The notes under the pieces are model-generated. The model did not search any database. It had not been told where the DNA came from and saw nothing but the letters and a program-made list of their open reading frames with translations. Position numbers and translations under genes: made by a program. 64,000 nt of DNA from Prochlorococcus sp. AG-409-L18 (GTDB taxonomy: Bacteria > Cyanobacteriota > Cyanobacteriia > PCC-6307 > Cyanobiaceae): positions 21,818 through 85,817 of the forward strand of contig QCKG01000008.1 in assembly GCA_003215535.1 (NCBI GenBank). The letters run 5' to 3'. Each line of letters opens with the position of its first letter. Position 1 is the stretch's first letter. Shown piece by piece: positions 34,832-44,352 of the stretch.

Positions 34832-35098
34832 GTGGTACACCATATATTGTGTATTGAAATATTGGAAAGCTTGCATTTGTTTTTAGCTCAGATGGGATTT
34901 CATCATGAACAAAATGCAGTAGTCCGTTACCGCGGTTTTGTCCTCTTAAAACAACCCAACCAAAGCTGGTTAGTTCGTCCTGAAAGAAGTCCGATGATTT
35001 TGCTCCCATTTCGGACAAATAAGTGTTCGCTTCCCGAGGTAAAAGCAATCTTAGATATTCGCCTTTCTGAATCAGAATCAATTGACAAAGCAGCCTAA
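34832..35098 (+). CDS. conserved-looking hypothetical protein
   Basis: Up to 88 residues. The stretch NAVVRYRGFVLLKQPNQSW and RPERSPMILLPFRTNKCSL looks like a small beta-rich domain. The true start may be downstream of the GTG at 34832. No signal or membrane segment. Convergent with the penicillin-binding protein gene, 33 bases apart. The opposite-strand frame here has much poorer coding character. Family not recognised. Confidence 0.55.
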   Translation: MVHHILCIEILESLHLFLAQMGFHHEQNAVVRYRGFVLLKQPNQSWLVRPERSPMILLPFRTNKCSLPEVKAILDIRLSESESIDKAA

Positions 35099-35131
35099 TA
35101 CTCCCAAGTCAAGATTAATCTTCGATTGCTG

Positions 35132-36943
35132 TCAGCCCTTTCTAATAATCTGCCATGCTTCTAATACCTGGCGTGCCATAGGCACAGCATGCACTGAGCC
35201 TCCTCCCGGAGTGTTTTGAGCAAAAGCAACAACTACTATTTCGCTTGACTCATACGGCGCAAAACAAACAAACCATGCATGATCAGATCCACCTGTACTA
35301 TCTTCAGCAGTTCCTGTCTTCCCTGCTACCGGAGGAAAATCAGGCAACGTCCATGTCAGACTAGAACCAGTACCTGATTCAACTACTTTCCTAAGCCCAC
35401 GCCTAATCGTTTTTAACGTTGAAGGTTTTATATCTACTTTGATTCGACGTGGTGGAGACATCCAGTCAATTTCATTACCTGCTAAATGTGGTGTGACCAA
35501 ATAGCCTCCGTTTGCAAAAACGGCATAAGCTCTCGCCAGTTGAAGTGGCGTGATTTGGACAACGGCTTGCCCAATCGAAGCACTTGCTATGTCCTCTGGA
35601 ATCCAGGGTGTTTGACCAGGCTTAGCCCACCCTCTCCCTTTACGTGCCCACTCCTCATTACCAACAATGCCTTTACTTTCCTCAAAACTAATTTCAATTC
35701 CAGTCAATGAATCAAAGCCCAATTTTTTTGCAGCATCATATAAATGATTAGAACCCACTCCGACTCCAACTTGATAAAAAAAAGTATTACTAGAAACTCG
35801 AAGAGCATCCTCATAGCCTATTTTTCCAAAGCCTTTCCCATTATGTTCAGGGAAACAATGGCTCCCATACTTAAGGCAAGGTACTGTCTTTAATTTGACA
35901 TCTAGAGGAAACTTACCACTCTCCATTCCTGCCATACCTGTAACTGGTTTCCAAGTACTGCCTGGGTCATATGCATTAATAGCGCGACTAAATAAAGGCA
36001 TCTGAGGAGATCTAAATAGCTGGTCATATTCCTTCTGTGTCGTGAATCGCTTAGAAAAAAAATTAGGGTCAAAAGTTGGTGTACTAGCCATCGCTCTAAT
36101 TGCTCCAGTTCTAGGATCAAGTGCCACGATGGCTCCACCAGGCTTACCGACCAAAGCCTTTTCAGCAGCACGCTGAAGTTCTATATCAATAGTTAAAACT
36201 AAATCTTTCCCAACTACTGGAGGCTTGATACCTAGACTTCTTTGCACCGTACCGGATGCATCGACCTCAAGCATTTCTCCACCCCATTTACCACGTAAAT
36301 GAGACTCATAGGCTGCTTCCACACCAATTCTTCCAATACGATCTCGAATCTCATATCCTTTTTTACCAAGAGTTTTGAATTCATTAGTATTAATAGGTTG
36401 GGTATAGCCCAAAACATGAGAGGCAAGAGAGCCAAATGGGTAATAGCGAATCAATTCAACATCAACCTGAGCCCCTTTCAAATCGTTACTTCTCTCTTTA
36501 AAACGCAAGACTTGTTCTGCTTGTAAATCATCAGCTAACGAGATTCGAAAGGGATCTACTCCCACTCCCTTAGCAAAATTGAAATCAAGAGACTCGAGCG
36601 GAATTTGTAATAAGTTTGAAAGCTTTAGACGTAGGACTGACCAATGATCTCTATCAACTAAGCGAGGTTGAATAGACAGGTTATACGCGATCTTATTTCT
36701 TGCAAGTACATTCTCATTACGATCTAAAATTCGACCACGAATTGGTTGACTAGAAACTAAACGAATTCGATTTTCTTCAGAAAGTTTCCGGTAGAATGGA
36801 CCTTGCAATATTTGCAAACCAAAAAGACGCACAAACATTGCCATAAATAATGTCATCACTAAGGCAAATAGAATGCTCGGCTGATTCGCTAATCCAGTAT
36901 TTCTTTGCTTACTTACATCTAAATTTTTATTTTTAGAAACCAT
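35132..36943 (-). CDS. mrdA: penicillin-binding protein 2, cell elongation transpeptidase
   Basis: 603 residues. One N-terminal membrane helix (about 24-45, ILFALVMTLFMAMFVRLFGL), the PBP dimerisation region with IRGRILDRNENVLARNK, then the transpeptidase: DPGSTWKPV (Ser-x-x-Lys), VSSNTFF (Ser-x-Asn) and AGKTGTAED (Lys-Thr-Gly). It cross-links peptidoglycan during elongation. The overall layout fits PBP2/MrdA better than FtsI. Followed on its upstream side by two conserved hypothetical genes on the same strand. Confidence 0.92.
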   Translation of the reverse strand: MVSKNKNLDVSKQRNTGLANQPSILFALVMTLFMAMFVRLFGLQILQGPFYRKLSEENRIRLVSSQPIRGRILDRNENVLARNKIAYNLSIQPRLVDRDHWSVLRLKLSNLLQIPLESLDFNFAKGVGVDPFRISLADDLQAEQVLRFKERSNDLKGAQVDVELIRYYPFGSLASHVLGYTQPINTNEFKTLGKKGYEIRDRIGRIGVEAAYESHLRGKWGGEMLEVDASGTVQRSLGIKPPVVGKDLVLTIDIELQRAAEKALVGKPGGAIVALDPRTGAIRAMASTPTFDPNFFSKRFTTQKEYDQLFRSPQMPLFSRAINAYDPGSTWKPVTGMAGMESGKFPLDVKLKTVPCLKYGSHCFPEHNGKGFGKIGYEDALRVSSNTFFYQVGVGVGSNHLYDAAKKLGFDSLTGIEISFEESKGIVGNEEWARKGRGWAKPGQTPWIPEDIASASIGQAVVQITPLQLARAYAVFANGGYLVTPHLAGNEIDWMSPPRRIKVDIKPSTLKTIRRGLRKVVESGTGSSLTWTLPDFPPVAGKTGTAEDSTGGSDHAWFVCFAPYESSEIVVVAFAQNTPGGGSVHAVPMARQVLEAWQIIRKG

Positions 36944-36954
36944 CCCAACTAACC

Positions 36955-37353
36955 TTATTCATCACTCTCTATAGAAGATGTAAATTCATAAGTGTCATTA
37001 TCAAGAAGTTCCTCTAATGCCAATAAACGAGACTCAATTCTATCTAAAGCCTTTATTAGAGAGTCTTTATCCCCATTGTTCTCAAAATTTGCAATCTTTT
37101 CATCTACATCTACATTGACTTGCATCACAGGATTCCCTAAGCCAGGACTAACCTCATCTAGTCGCTCACGCAATGTTTTGGCAGCTGATTCACCTTCATC
37201 TCTCAGCTGCTGCAAAGGATCGCTGACACTCGTAAATAACTCAGCCACATTAGATGCACCTCCTTCCTTGACTCGAGCAATCATTGCAAGACCAACTGGC
37301 AACACATCCTGCATCAAAGAAAGCCGAAGGTTCTCAATCCGATCTTCCGCCAT
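36955..37353 (-). CDS. conserved hypothetical protein
   Basis: 132 residues. An N-terminal helix (MAEDRIENLRLSLMQDVLPV) and Gly-containing linker, a middle part with DPLQQLRDEGESAAKTLRER and an acidic C-terminus (DNDTYEFTSSIESDE) suggest an all-helical, coiled-coil protein. No catalytic motif. It lies 11 bases upstream of the PBP2 start on the same strand, so it may be linked to cell-wall growth. Confidence 0.65.
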   Translation of the reverse strand: MAEDRIENLRLSLMQDVLPVGLAMIARVKEGGASNVAELFTSVSDPLQQLRDEGESAAKTLRERLDEVSPGLGNPVMQVNVDVDEKIANFENNGDKDSLIKALDRIESRLLALEELLDNDTYEFTSSIESDE

Positions 37354-37370
37354 ATAAAGCTGATTAACTA

Positions 37371-37982
37371 CTACTTAACTCCAGTTTGCTGGGAAGGCAC
37401 CAAAAGTGGCGGACAACTAATACTCGAAACACCCATCGACCAACCTCCAAAACCAGCCAAAACAATTAGGGCAACAAGAGGAGCAACAGCCTGATGTGTC
37501 GTATCCAGAGTGATCCATTCCTTCCAAGACCGCCACAAATGTTCACGCGCAAAGCGTTTCCTCTGGCGTGACTCTTCCCGTAAACGACTTCGGAAAGACT
37601 TCTCGACCCATCGCTCAAAAGCACGTTTTTTTGTTACGGCCATCTTCCTTTCAACTTCTAACAGTTGACCAGCATTAAGTTCTGGATGAAAAGTCCCAAT
37701 TAACTCAAGACTCTTCAAAAACATTTCAACCGAAGCATCTTTAAGAGCGCGTTCCTCTTCTTCCAAATATGACCAATCAACCTCAGGATAAAACCTACTT
37801 CGATTAAGCCTTATTTGATCTTCTCCCAGTTGACCTGGCTCACGCAACCAACGATCTGTATTGCTATCAAAGCGTCGCCAATAAAGGAAAGGATTGATAT
37901 ATATGGTCCTCCCAGCCAGGAGGATGCTGTCCTGCTGCAAGCGACGCTGAAGTTGAAAGTCCTGATGCTGTGCTGTGGTCAA
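37371..37982 (-). CDS. conserved hypothetical protein with C-terminal membrane segment
   Basis: 203 residues. N-terminal 150 residues are charged and helical with conserved-looking stretches (GRTIYINPFLYWRRFD, SRFYPEVDWSYLEEEE); one membrane helix at about 165-185 (AVAPLVALIVLAGFGGWSM) and a short Cys/Pro-containing end. Probably membrane-anchored with a cytoplasmic body. It precedes the 36955 gene by 17 bases on the same strand, so the three genes form one transcript ending with PBP2. Function unknown. Confidence 0.65.
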   Translation of the reverse strand: MTTAQHQDFQLQRRLQQDSILLAGRTIYINPFLYWRRFDSNTDRWLREPGQLGEDQIRLNRSRFYPEVDWSYLEEEERALKDASVEMFLKSLELIGTFHPELNAGQLLEVERKMAVTKKRAFERWVEKSFRSRLREESRQRKRFAREHLWRSWKEWITLDTTHQAVAPLVALIVLAGFGGWSMGVSSISCPPLLVPSQQTGVK

Positions 37983-38242
37983 AAGACTTTTGATCAGTAA
38001 ACCAAGTTATCGAGCCCTATGGGATTGCACCAGTCCTTATTCTTAATCAGTGATGAAATGACAGGGAGCTAGCAGTCATACTTGTCGATTAGCAGCTTTA
38101 AGATGAAAACCCACAGGCCCATAAATCTAAGAGGCCTTCAGTAAAAAGCTTGACTTTGATTCATATTTCCAAAAGGAAATACAATCCCAATTTGGGCAAA
38201 AAATCTAACTAAGAATTATTGTAATAGTGTATATGCAAGAAC

Positions 38243-38902
38243 TTAATTCTTCGTCTTTATCAAATAGATTTGCCTTAATGGAGAGTCTGGAACAATCTCT
38301 AATCTTTCATTGAATATTGTAGTAAAACAATCAATAGCCATTTTCGGCTCATGAATTGCGCCCTTACCGTTAGGCTCTTTCCAAAGGTAATCATCTAGAA
38401 TCAGGATCCCATTAAGCCGCAATAAGAACCAAGAAAGGACAAGGTCAGTTAACACATCCGCCGAATGATGACTGCCATCAATATAAATCAAATCAAAAGA
38501 ATTATTCTTTTGACCAACCATGGAAGACAAAGCAATACTGCTATCTGACTTCAGCTTCTTAATCAATGGCCTATTATTTGGTGTAAACAAATCCAAGCAA
38601 ATATTGATATTTTGATCAAACATTTTTTCAACACAAGAAAAATCAATATTCTGATGCTCTTCTCCCCCTATCCAATTATCTATACATGTCAACTCCAATC
38701 TAGGAGCATCTTCTTGATTCGCATAAGTAGCTGCAATATGCAAAAAAAGAGAAGCGGAAAGCCCTTCAAAAGATCCAATCTCTAAATATTTAAAAGGCTT
38801 TTGCTTACTAATCAATTGAATCCAAAAATCCTCTACGACTGCACGCATTCCTGAGTGGTCAAAAACTTGCTTTTGAGCAACACTTCTTAGATCCATAATC
38901 AA
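38243..38902 (-). CDS. class I SAM-dependent methyltransferase
   Basis: 219 residues. FKYLEIGSFEGLSASLFLHI near 37-56 is the SAM-binding loop, LTCIDNWIGG the following acidic residue and DLIYIDGSHHSADVLTDL with LNGILILDDYLW the later strands; the pattern matches the Methyltransf_24-like group often found in glycan clusters. No signal peptide. Its start lies 20 bases from the duplicated guaA end (38922-38943), so it may be older cargo of the same island. Acceptor unknown. Confidence 0.7.
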   Translation of the reverse strand: MIMDLRSVAQKQVFDHSGMRAVVEDFWIQLISKQKPFKYLEIGSFEGLSASLFLHIAATYANQEDAPRLELTCIDNWIGGEEHQNIDFSCVEKMFDQNINICLDLFTPNNRPLIKKLKSDSSIALSSMVGQKNNSFDLIYIDGSHHSADVLTDLVLSWFLLRLNGILILDDYLWKEPNGKGAIHEPKMAIDCFTTIFNERLEIVPDSPLRQIYLIKTKN

Positions 38903-38921
38903 TTATGATGATGTATAAAAA

Positions 38922-38943
38922 TTATTCCCACTCAATAGTTCCT
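38922..38943 (-). repeat. copy of the guaA 3' end (putative attachment core)
   Basis: 22 bases match 39805-39826 with one mismatch (A at 38937 for G at 39820). On the minus strand they encode G-T-I-E-W-E and the TAA stop, the exact end of GMP synthase. Similarity stops sharply on the guaA-body side, as expected for an attachment site rather than a gene duplication. Confidence 0.85.
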
Positions 38944-38991
38944 CGTTGAAAAGTGCAGTGAGTGACTTGGGTTTGCACCTACATTATATCG

Positions 38992-39000
38992 CGGTGAAGT
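38992..39000 (+). repeat. CGGTGAAGT repeat, left copy
   Basis: CGGTGAAGT beside the left guaA-end copy, matching the three copies at 39687, 39698 and 39758 on the other side of the cargo gene. Confidence 0.55.
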
Positions 39001-39013
39001 TATTTTCAAACAA

Positions 39014-39598
39014 TTAGCAATCTTCTTTTACCCACTTTGCAGACTCTTTATCACCAAGAGATGATGCTTTTCTCCAATCAGTACAAGCACCTTTCATATC
39101 TCCTATTCCCTCTTTTGCAACTCCAAGATTAGAATAAACATCAAGGATTCTAGGATTATTTGGATCAATACTTATCACTTTATTGAAGTCAGATATCGCA
39201 CCATAATTATCCTTTAAAAACCACTTAGCGCGTGCACGATTGTAATAAGCAAAACTATCGTCAGGGTTAATAATAATTGCCCTATTAAAATCTTTTATCG
39301 CTCCTTCGTAATCCTTTAATGCTTTCTTCTGATTCCCTCGATTAATATATGCATCATAATATTTTGGATTAATTTCGATTGCTTTGTTGTAGTCAGAAAT
39401 TGCTCCGTAAGAATCTCCTACTTCACCTTTCTTAAATGCGCGCTTGAAGTAGAACTCTGCATTCTCTGCCTTTACTTTTTCAGGAACAGAAAGCATTACC
39501 GCAGCACTCGTTAAAACAGCACTAGTTCCAATCACAAGCGGTTGCCCCAATGGCATTAGCGACAAGACAGCAGCAATTGCACTAATTCGTTTCTTCAT
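39014..39598 (-). CDS. exported TPR-repeat protein
   Basis: 194 residues. A long signal peptide (MKKRISAIAAVLSLMPLG... to about VKA, residue 44) is followed by about four tetratricopeptide repeats, e.g. GDSYGAISDYNKAIEINPKY and NYGAISDFNKVISIDPNN, and a Cys-containing end (CTDWRKASSLGDKES). Probably a periplasmic or surface scaffold. It is the only gene between the two guaA-end copies and is flanked by CGGTGAAGT repeats. Confidence 0.75.
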   Translation of the reverse strand: MKKRISAIAAVLSLMPLGQPLVIGTSAVLTSAAVMLSVPEKVKAENAEFYFKRAFKKGEVGDSYGAISDYNKAIEINPKYYDAYINRGNQKKALKDYEGAIKDFNRAIIINPDDSFAYYNRARAKWFLKDNYGAISDFNKVISIDPNNPRILDVYSNLGVAKEGIGDMKGACTDWRKASSLGDKESAKWVKEDC

Positions 39599-39670
39599 AT
39601 AGGAGATATTCCTTCCTCTAATTTACTTCAAGTGTAGAGAAATCCTTGTTCTACGATTTCTCCTAAGAGA

Positions 39671-39766
39671 CGGTGACAACGTGCCACGGTGAAGTTGCGG
39701 TGAAGTAATTCCTCAAAACCCCTGCAATCACGTTACCTAATTTTCACGTTGAACTCACGGTGAAGT
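39671..39766 (+). repeat. CGGTGA/TCACG repeat cluster next to guaA
   Basis: CGGTGAAGT at 39687, 39698 and 39758, and CGGTGACAA at 39671; inverted TCACGTT at 39728 and 39744. The 39687/39698 pair and the 39744/39755 TCACG pair are 11 bp apart. No gene lies here. The cluster sits between the exported TPR gene and the guaA stop codon. Confidence 0.6.
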
Positions 39767-39804
39767 AAGTTTTTGAGTGAGTGATTGCATTCTCTATATG
39801 TTAC

Positions 39805-41391
39805 TTATTCCCACTCAATGGTTCCTGGTGGCTTACTGGTTATATCCAAAACAACCCTATTTACTCCTTTTACCTCATTGACAATACGATTAGAAATCTT
39901 TTCTAAGACATCATAAGGCAAATGAGACCAATCTGCTGTCATTCCATCTTCACTAGAAACAGAGCGTACAACAATTGGCCAATCATATGTCCTCTGGTCT
40001 CCCATTACACCAACAGAGCAAACTGGAAGTAATACAGCAAAAGCTTGCCAAATATCATGATATAAACCGGCTTCAAGAATTTCTTGGCGTACTATCAAAT
40101 CTGCATCACGTAGACAATTTAATTTTTGATCAGTTACTTCTCCAAGAATACGAATTGCCAACCCTGGTCCTGGGAAAGGATGTCTGCGAACAATTTCCTC
40201 GGGTAAGCCAAGAGAACGGCCTACTTTACGTACCTCATCTTTAAAAAGTGTTCTTAAAGGTTCAACTAATTTAAATTGCAGATCTTTTGGTAAACCTCCA
40301 ACATTGTGGTGACTCTTAATTTTCACTGCAACACGCTCACCACTTTTCAAAGACAAATTAGTACCTGCACTTTCAATAACATCTGGATAAAGAGTGCCCT
40401 GCGCTAAGTAATCAAAAGGGCCAAGACGCGCACTCTCCTCCTCAAATACTCTTATGAATTCATTACCAATGATTTTGCGTTTTTCCTCTGGATCAACAAT
40501 ACCTTTTAATTTCGAAATAAAGCGCTGGCGAGCATTAATATATTCAACATGAATATTAAATTTATGGTCAAAAAATTCCATAAGAAACTCAGGTTCACCT
40601 TTACGCATGAAGCCCTGATCAATGAACATGCACGTCAACTTATCCCCAATGGCTTTCTGCAACAAAAAGGCAAGTGTTGAAGAATCTACGCCACCTGATA
40701 AAGCCAACAAAACTCTTTTTTCTCCAACTTGCGTACGAATTTGATTAACAGCTTCATCAATAAAAATCTTTGTCGTCCAATTCGATTCACACGCACAAAT
40801 TCCATGAACAAAGTTTCTAATTATCTCCATTCCCTGAATTGAATGAACCACCTCTGGATGAAATTGAACTCCATAAAGCCTCAACGTTTTAGAGGCAATT
40901 GCCGCCTCTGGAGTATTCGCGGTATGAGCCAAATGAACAAAGCCAGAAGGTAAGGCCTTTACAGAATCTCCATGGCTCATCCACATAGTGGAGCCATTCT
41001 CAATATTTACTAACAAATCGCTGTCGTCATCAATCATCAAAGGCGCCTTTCCATATTCAGCCTTTCCAGTGGCCGATTCAACCTGCCCTCCTAACTGATG
41101 AACCATCAACTGCATCCCATAACAAACCCCAAGTATTGGAATACCTAAATTCCAAATCTCTGGATCACACAGCGGTGCCCCCTCTGAATAGACAGAGCTT
41201 GGCCCACCACTGAGAATAATTCCCTTCGGAGCAAGCTTTCGCAACTCTGCTGCAGAGGTGCTGTAACCCATTACCAAGGAATACACCTCAGTTTCCCTAA
41301 CTCTTCTTGCAATTAGCTCAGAATACTGGGAGCCAAAGTCAAGAATAAGTATGGAGGGATTGCGTTGACCATCAGACTGAGAAGAGGGCAT
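39805..41391 (-). CDS. guaA: GMP synthase (glutamine-hydrolysing)
   Basis: 528 residues. It converts XMP to GMP. N-terminal glutaminase with [17 protein letters not shown] (nucleophile Cys90) and [14 protein letters not shown]-pyrophosphatase P-loop [16 protein letters not shown]-terminal dimer domain ending [13 protein letters not shown]. All catalytic residues are visible. The last six codons plus stop are duplicated at 38922. The guaA 3' end is a known integration site for genomic islands in other bacteria. Confidence 0.97.
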   Translation of the reverse strand: MPSSQSDGQRNPSILILDFGSQYSELIARRVRETEVYSLVMGYSTSAAELRKLAPKGIILSGGPSSVYSEGAPLCDPEIWNLGIPILGVCYGMQLMVHQLGGQVESATGKAEYGKAPLMIDDDSDLLVNIENGSTMWMSHGDSVKALPSGFVHLAHTANTPEAAIASKTLRLYGVQFHPEVVHSIQGMEIIRNFVHGICACESNWTTKIFIDEAVNQIRTQVGEKRVLLALSGGVDSSTLAFLLQKAIGDKLTCMFIDQGFMRKGEPEFLMEFFDHKFNIHVEYINARQRFISKLKGIVDPEEKRKIIGNEFIRVFEEESARLGPFDYLAQGTLYPDVIESAGTNLSLKSGERVAVKIKSHHNVGGLPKDLQFKLVEPLRTLFKDEVRKVGRSLGLPEEIVRRHPFPGPGLAIRILGEVTDQKLNCLRDADLIVRQEILEAGLYHDIWQAFAVLLPVCSVGVMGDQRTYDWPIVVRSVSSEDGMTADWSHLPYDVLEKISNRIVNEVKGVNRVVLDITSKPPGTIEWE

Positions 41392-41452
41392 ATGACCAAA
41401 AAAACTTGTGCGAAAACAGTCTTCAAAGTGAAGCGTAGATAAAACTACATTT

Positions 41453-42622
41453 TTACGCTTTCATCTTCACCCCATAGACATCCAAAATTTCTAAACCTTT
41501 ATCCCCAGCCCAACGCAAATTCCGATTTCGGTCAAATAATGCTGCTCCTATTTCCATATCCCAAGACCCATGACGAGCCATATAGGTCACACTTCGCTGC
41601 TCTACCTCAATAGCAACCCTGCCCCATAATTGTTTAGCAAGAGCAGGTGACTTGTCTTCCACAATTAATAAGGCTGCTTCTAACGAATCAACTTTATAAA
41701 AAGATTTAATTAATTTCAAAGGCAGTTCTTCTTGAAGAGCCAACGCCGTTAGAACTTCCAAACGAGCATCAGCTAAATGATGATGGGTATGAAAGATCCC
41801 TCCAGCAAGCTTAATTAATTTGCCGTGATAACCAAAAAGCAATAGTTGTTTTACACCAACATCAGCAGCCGCAACAATCAAAGGCCCCAACCAATTACCG
41901 GTTTTTAGCAAGAACTTAGAAGGCAATCCCAGCTGCAAGGCTAGATCTAATCCGTTTTCACCTATTACCAAAGTCAGACCTCCAGAAAACTCAGAGTCCA
42001 AACACTGATTACGTAATTGCTCAAGAGTCTTTTGAAGTTGCTCAGGGGATGCACTTGATTGAGGCTCAACCTGCGTCCCAATCAAAGCAAGACCATCAAC
42101 CACACCAAAAGCATGATTACTTGTACGCATAGAAAGTTCTCTCCCTTTAGGAAAAATAATTTCCAGCCTTAAACGACGTCCTTTTGGAACCAATCCTCGA
42201 AGATTTCGCCTTAACAACTCAATCGCAAATTCAGAAAGACAAGCTTCTCCCGATGATTCAAATTTGCCAACACCACTTCCAGCAATTAATTGCAACCAAG
42301 AATCTGATGTGATTTCTGGGTTTAGATCCCTATCCCCACATTCTGCATGCCACTGAACAACAGTCCAGATTTCCAATCCATTAGTCAAATCTAGATTCAA
42401 ACCAGAATCGGCATAACAAATCCCCATGCCCAAATGACCACATGCAAATGCACTGGCAGAGGCAATAGGGACCTCTACAGTCTCTTCAAAGCCTTGAACC
42501 TCAAGAGTTTGTAAAGGTACAAAAGGCAATCCAATCAGGGCCTCTGTCGCAGCACGCGCGCATGCAGCAACCCATACTGGCAGAGTTAACCCGATACAAC
42601 CCTTAGAAGAATTAACTTTCAA
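41453..42622 (-). CDS. cbiD: cobalt-precorrin-5B (C1)-methyltransferase
   Basis: 389 residues. CbiD methylates C1 of cobalt-precorrin-5B in the anaerobic cobalamin (here pseudocobalamin) pathway. [20 protein letters not shown] near the start, [17 protein letters not shown] and the family signature [20 protein letters not shown] near 262-281 are present. It lies 61 bases upstream of guaA on the same strand and divergent from the aminotransferase gene. Confidence 0.9.
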   Translation of the reverse strand: MKVNSSKGCIGLTLPVWVAACARAATEALIGLPFVPLQTLEVQGFEETVEVPIASASAFACGHLGMGICYADSGLNLDLTNGLEIWTVVQWHAECGDRDLNPEITSDSWLQLIAGSGVGKFESSGEACLSEFAIELLRRNLRGLVPKGRRLRLEIIFPKGRELSMRTSNHAFGVVDGLALIGTQVEPQSSASPEQLQKTLEQLRNQCLDSEFSGGLTLVIGENGLDLALQLGLPSKFLLKTGNWLGPLIVAAADVGVKQLLLFGYHGKLIKLAGGIFHTHHHLADARLEVLTALALQEELPLKLIKSFYKVDSLEAALLIVEDKSPALAKQLWGRVAIEVEQRSVTYMARHGSWDMEIGAALFDRNRNLRWAGDKGLEILDVYGVKMKA

Positions 42623-42672
42623 GCAACCTGATTCGCTAATTTTTAGGATGCACGATTGTGAATACCACAGCT

Positions 42673-43821
42673 ATGCAAGACAAACTCTCCTTAATGATCC
42701 CAGGACCTACCCCGGTTCCAGAAACAGTTCTTAGAGCACTAGGAAGACATCCCATTGGCCATCGCAGCGGAGAATTTCAAAGCGTAGTAAAGCGAACTAC
42801 AGAACAACTGAAATGGTTACATCAAACGACTAATGATGTTCTAACAATTACTGGAAGTGGGACCGCCGCAATGGAAGCAGGAATAATTAATACTCTAAGT
42901 CGAGGAGACAAAATACTTTGCGGTACAAATGGCAAGTTTGGAGAACGATGGGTCAAAGTTGCAAACGCATATGGCTTAGATGTTCAAATCGTGAACGCAG
43001 AATGGGGACAGCCATTAAATCCTGAAGACTTCAAAGAAATACTTGAAGCAGACGAAAATAAAGAAATTAAAGCAACAATCGTCACGCACTCAGAGACTTC
43101 AACAGGAGTTATCAATGATCTAAAAGCTATTAGTCAACATGTACAAAAACATGGAGAATCAATCATCATCGCTGATTGTGTGACAAGTCTAGGGGCCTGT
43201 AACGTCCCTATGGATGAGTGGGGAATAGATGTAATTGCCTCAGGATCCCAAAAGGGATACATGATGCCACCAGGCCTAAGCTTCGTAGCCATGAGTGAAC
43301 GGGCATGGGCAGCACAAAAACAATCAAACCTGCCGAAGTTTTACCTTGATCTGAATCAATACCGTAATGCTGGTACAAAAAACAGCAACCCCTTTACTCC
43401 TGCTGTAAATCTCTATTTCGCACTAGAAGCCTCATTAGACATTATGCAAACAGAGGGGCTAAAAACAATCTTTGAACGTCATAACCGCCATAAAACTGCT
43501 GCTCAAGAAGGCATGAAAGCTATTGGCCTTCCTCTCTTCTCAGCCAAAGGGTATGGCAGTCCAGCAATCACAGCTGTCGCACCTGAGCATATCGATGCAG
43601 AGGTGTTAAGGAAAGAAGTAAAACAAAGGTTCGATATCTTGCTTGCTGGAGGACAAGATCATCTCAAAGGGAAAGTCTTTCGAATAGGTCATCTTGGATT
43701 TGTAAATGATCGTGATGTATTAACAGCAATTGCAGCTATTGAATCAACTCTTAGCTCACTAGGTCTCCTAAATGGGAAGATAGGGGAAGGGCTTAAAGCT
43801 GCTTCAGCTGCTCTTAAATAA
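42673..43821 (+). CDS. alanine/serine-glyoxylate aminotransferase family protein
   Basis: 382 residues from ATG 42673 (MQDKLSLMIPGPTPVPE); a GTG at 42658 would add five residues. PLP enzyme of the class V group: HRSGEF near 34, TGSGTAAMEAGIINTL, TVTHSETSTGV (here IVTHSETSTG), ADCVTSLGA and the lysine in SGSQKGYMMPPGLSF near 190-204, then RIGHLGF near the end. In cyanobacteria this enzyme transaminates glyoxylate in photorespiration. The exact donor (Ala or Ser) is not decided by sequence. The tRNA-Gly gene follows 20 bases on. Confidence 0.88.
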   Translation: MQDKLSLMIPGPTPVPETVLRALGRHPIGHRSGEFQSVVKRTTEQLKWLHQTTNDVLTITGSGTAAMEAGIINTLSRGDKILCGTNGKFGERWVKVANAYGLDVQIVNAEWGQPLNPEDFKEILEADENKEIKATIVTHSETSTGVINDLKAISQHVQKHGESIIIADCVTSLGACNVPMDEWGIDVIASGSQKGYMMPPGLSFVAMSERAWAAQKQSNLPKFYLDLNQYRNAGTKNSNPFTPAVNLYFALEASLDIMQTEGLKTIFERHNRHKTAAQEGMKAIGLPLFSAKGYGSPAITAVAPEHIDAEVLRKEVKQRFDILLAGGQDHLKGKVFRIGHLGFVNDRDVLTAIAAIESTLSSLGLLNGKIGEGLKAASAALK

Positions 43822-43841
43822 GTAAAAAGTAATGAATGAAT

Positions 43842-43913
43842 GCGGGTGTAATTCAGTGGTAGAATGTCAGCTTCCCAAGCTGAACGTCGCCGGTTCGAAT
43901 CCGGTCACCCGCT
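43842..43913 (+). tRNA. tRNA-Gly (anticodon CCC)
   Basis: 72 bases folding as a standard cloverleaf. Acceptor GCGGGTG pairs with CACCCGC; anticodon stem TCAGC/GCTGA encloses loop TTCCCAA, so the anticodon is CCC (reads GGG); the T arm holds TTCGAAT. The CCA end is not encoded, normal for this group. It lies 20 bases after the aminotransferase gene. I see no duplicate of its 3' end in the window. Confidence 0.95.
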
Positions 43914-44001
43914 TACCAATTTATTGACAAATCAGGTAAAAACAAATTTATATTTCTCAACTTAAAGCTATTAATTTTTATAATTCTCATCACACAAGAA
44001 A

Positions 44002-44226
44002 TTAGTTTCTTGGTTTGATTAATTGCAATACTTGAGGCCCCACGCCACCCGCTCGTCTCTCCTGCTCCAAAGCTTTCAGGATCAAGCTTCCAGCTGCATT
44101 AAGATCACCAGCCTCAGCCTCTTGACGAGCAGAGTCAAAAAAATCACCGGCTGCGCTCAAATAAGCAGCACTTTTCATTTGAAATGAATTCTGAGAAGAA
44201 TCTGATCTCGCAAGGGTATGTGTCAA
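44002..44226 (-). CDS. small conserved-looking hypothetical protein
   Basis: 74 residues. Two amphipathic helices dominate (FQMKSAAYLSAAGDFFDSAR and AEAGDLNAAGSLILKALEQE), followed by a Gly-rich turn and PQVLQLIKPRN. It resembles a single helical-hairpin (TPR-like) unit. No signal or membrane segment. Family not named. Confidence 0.55.
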   Translation of the reverse strand: MTHTLARSDSSQNSFQMKSAAYLSAAGDFFDSARQEAEAGDLNAAGSLILKALEQERRAGGVGPQVLQLIKPRN

Positions 44227-44352
44227 AACTAATTAATTAATCCCTTTCAATGAAGTTTAACGTAAATTCTGTTTGAAATGGGGTCGATAGCAAATAATTG
44301 CCAAGACTTTACCAAAAACATTAATTGGATTTTACAGCATTAATGAAAGAAT

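Noticed and set aside
43842..43913. tRNA-Gly as an integration site
   Set aside because: I find no duplicate of its 3' end and no island genes beside it; neighbours look like core genes.
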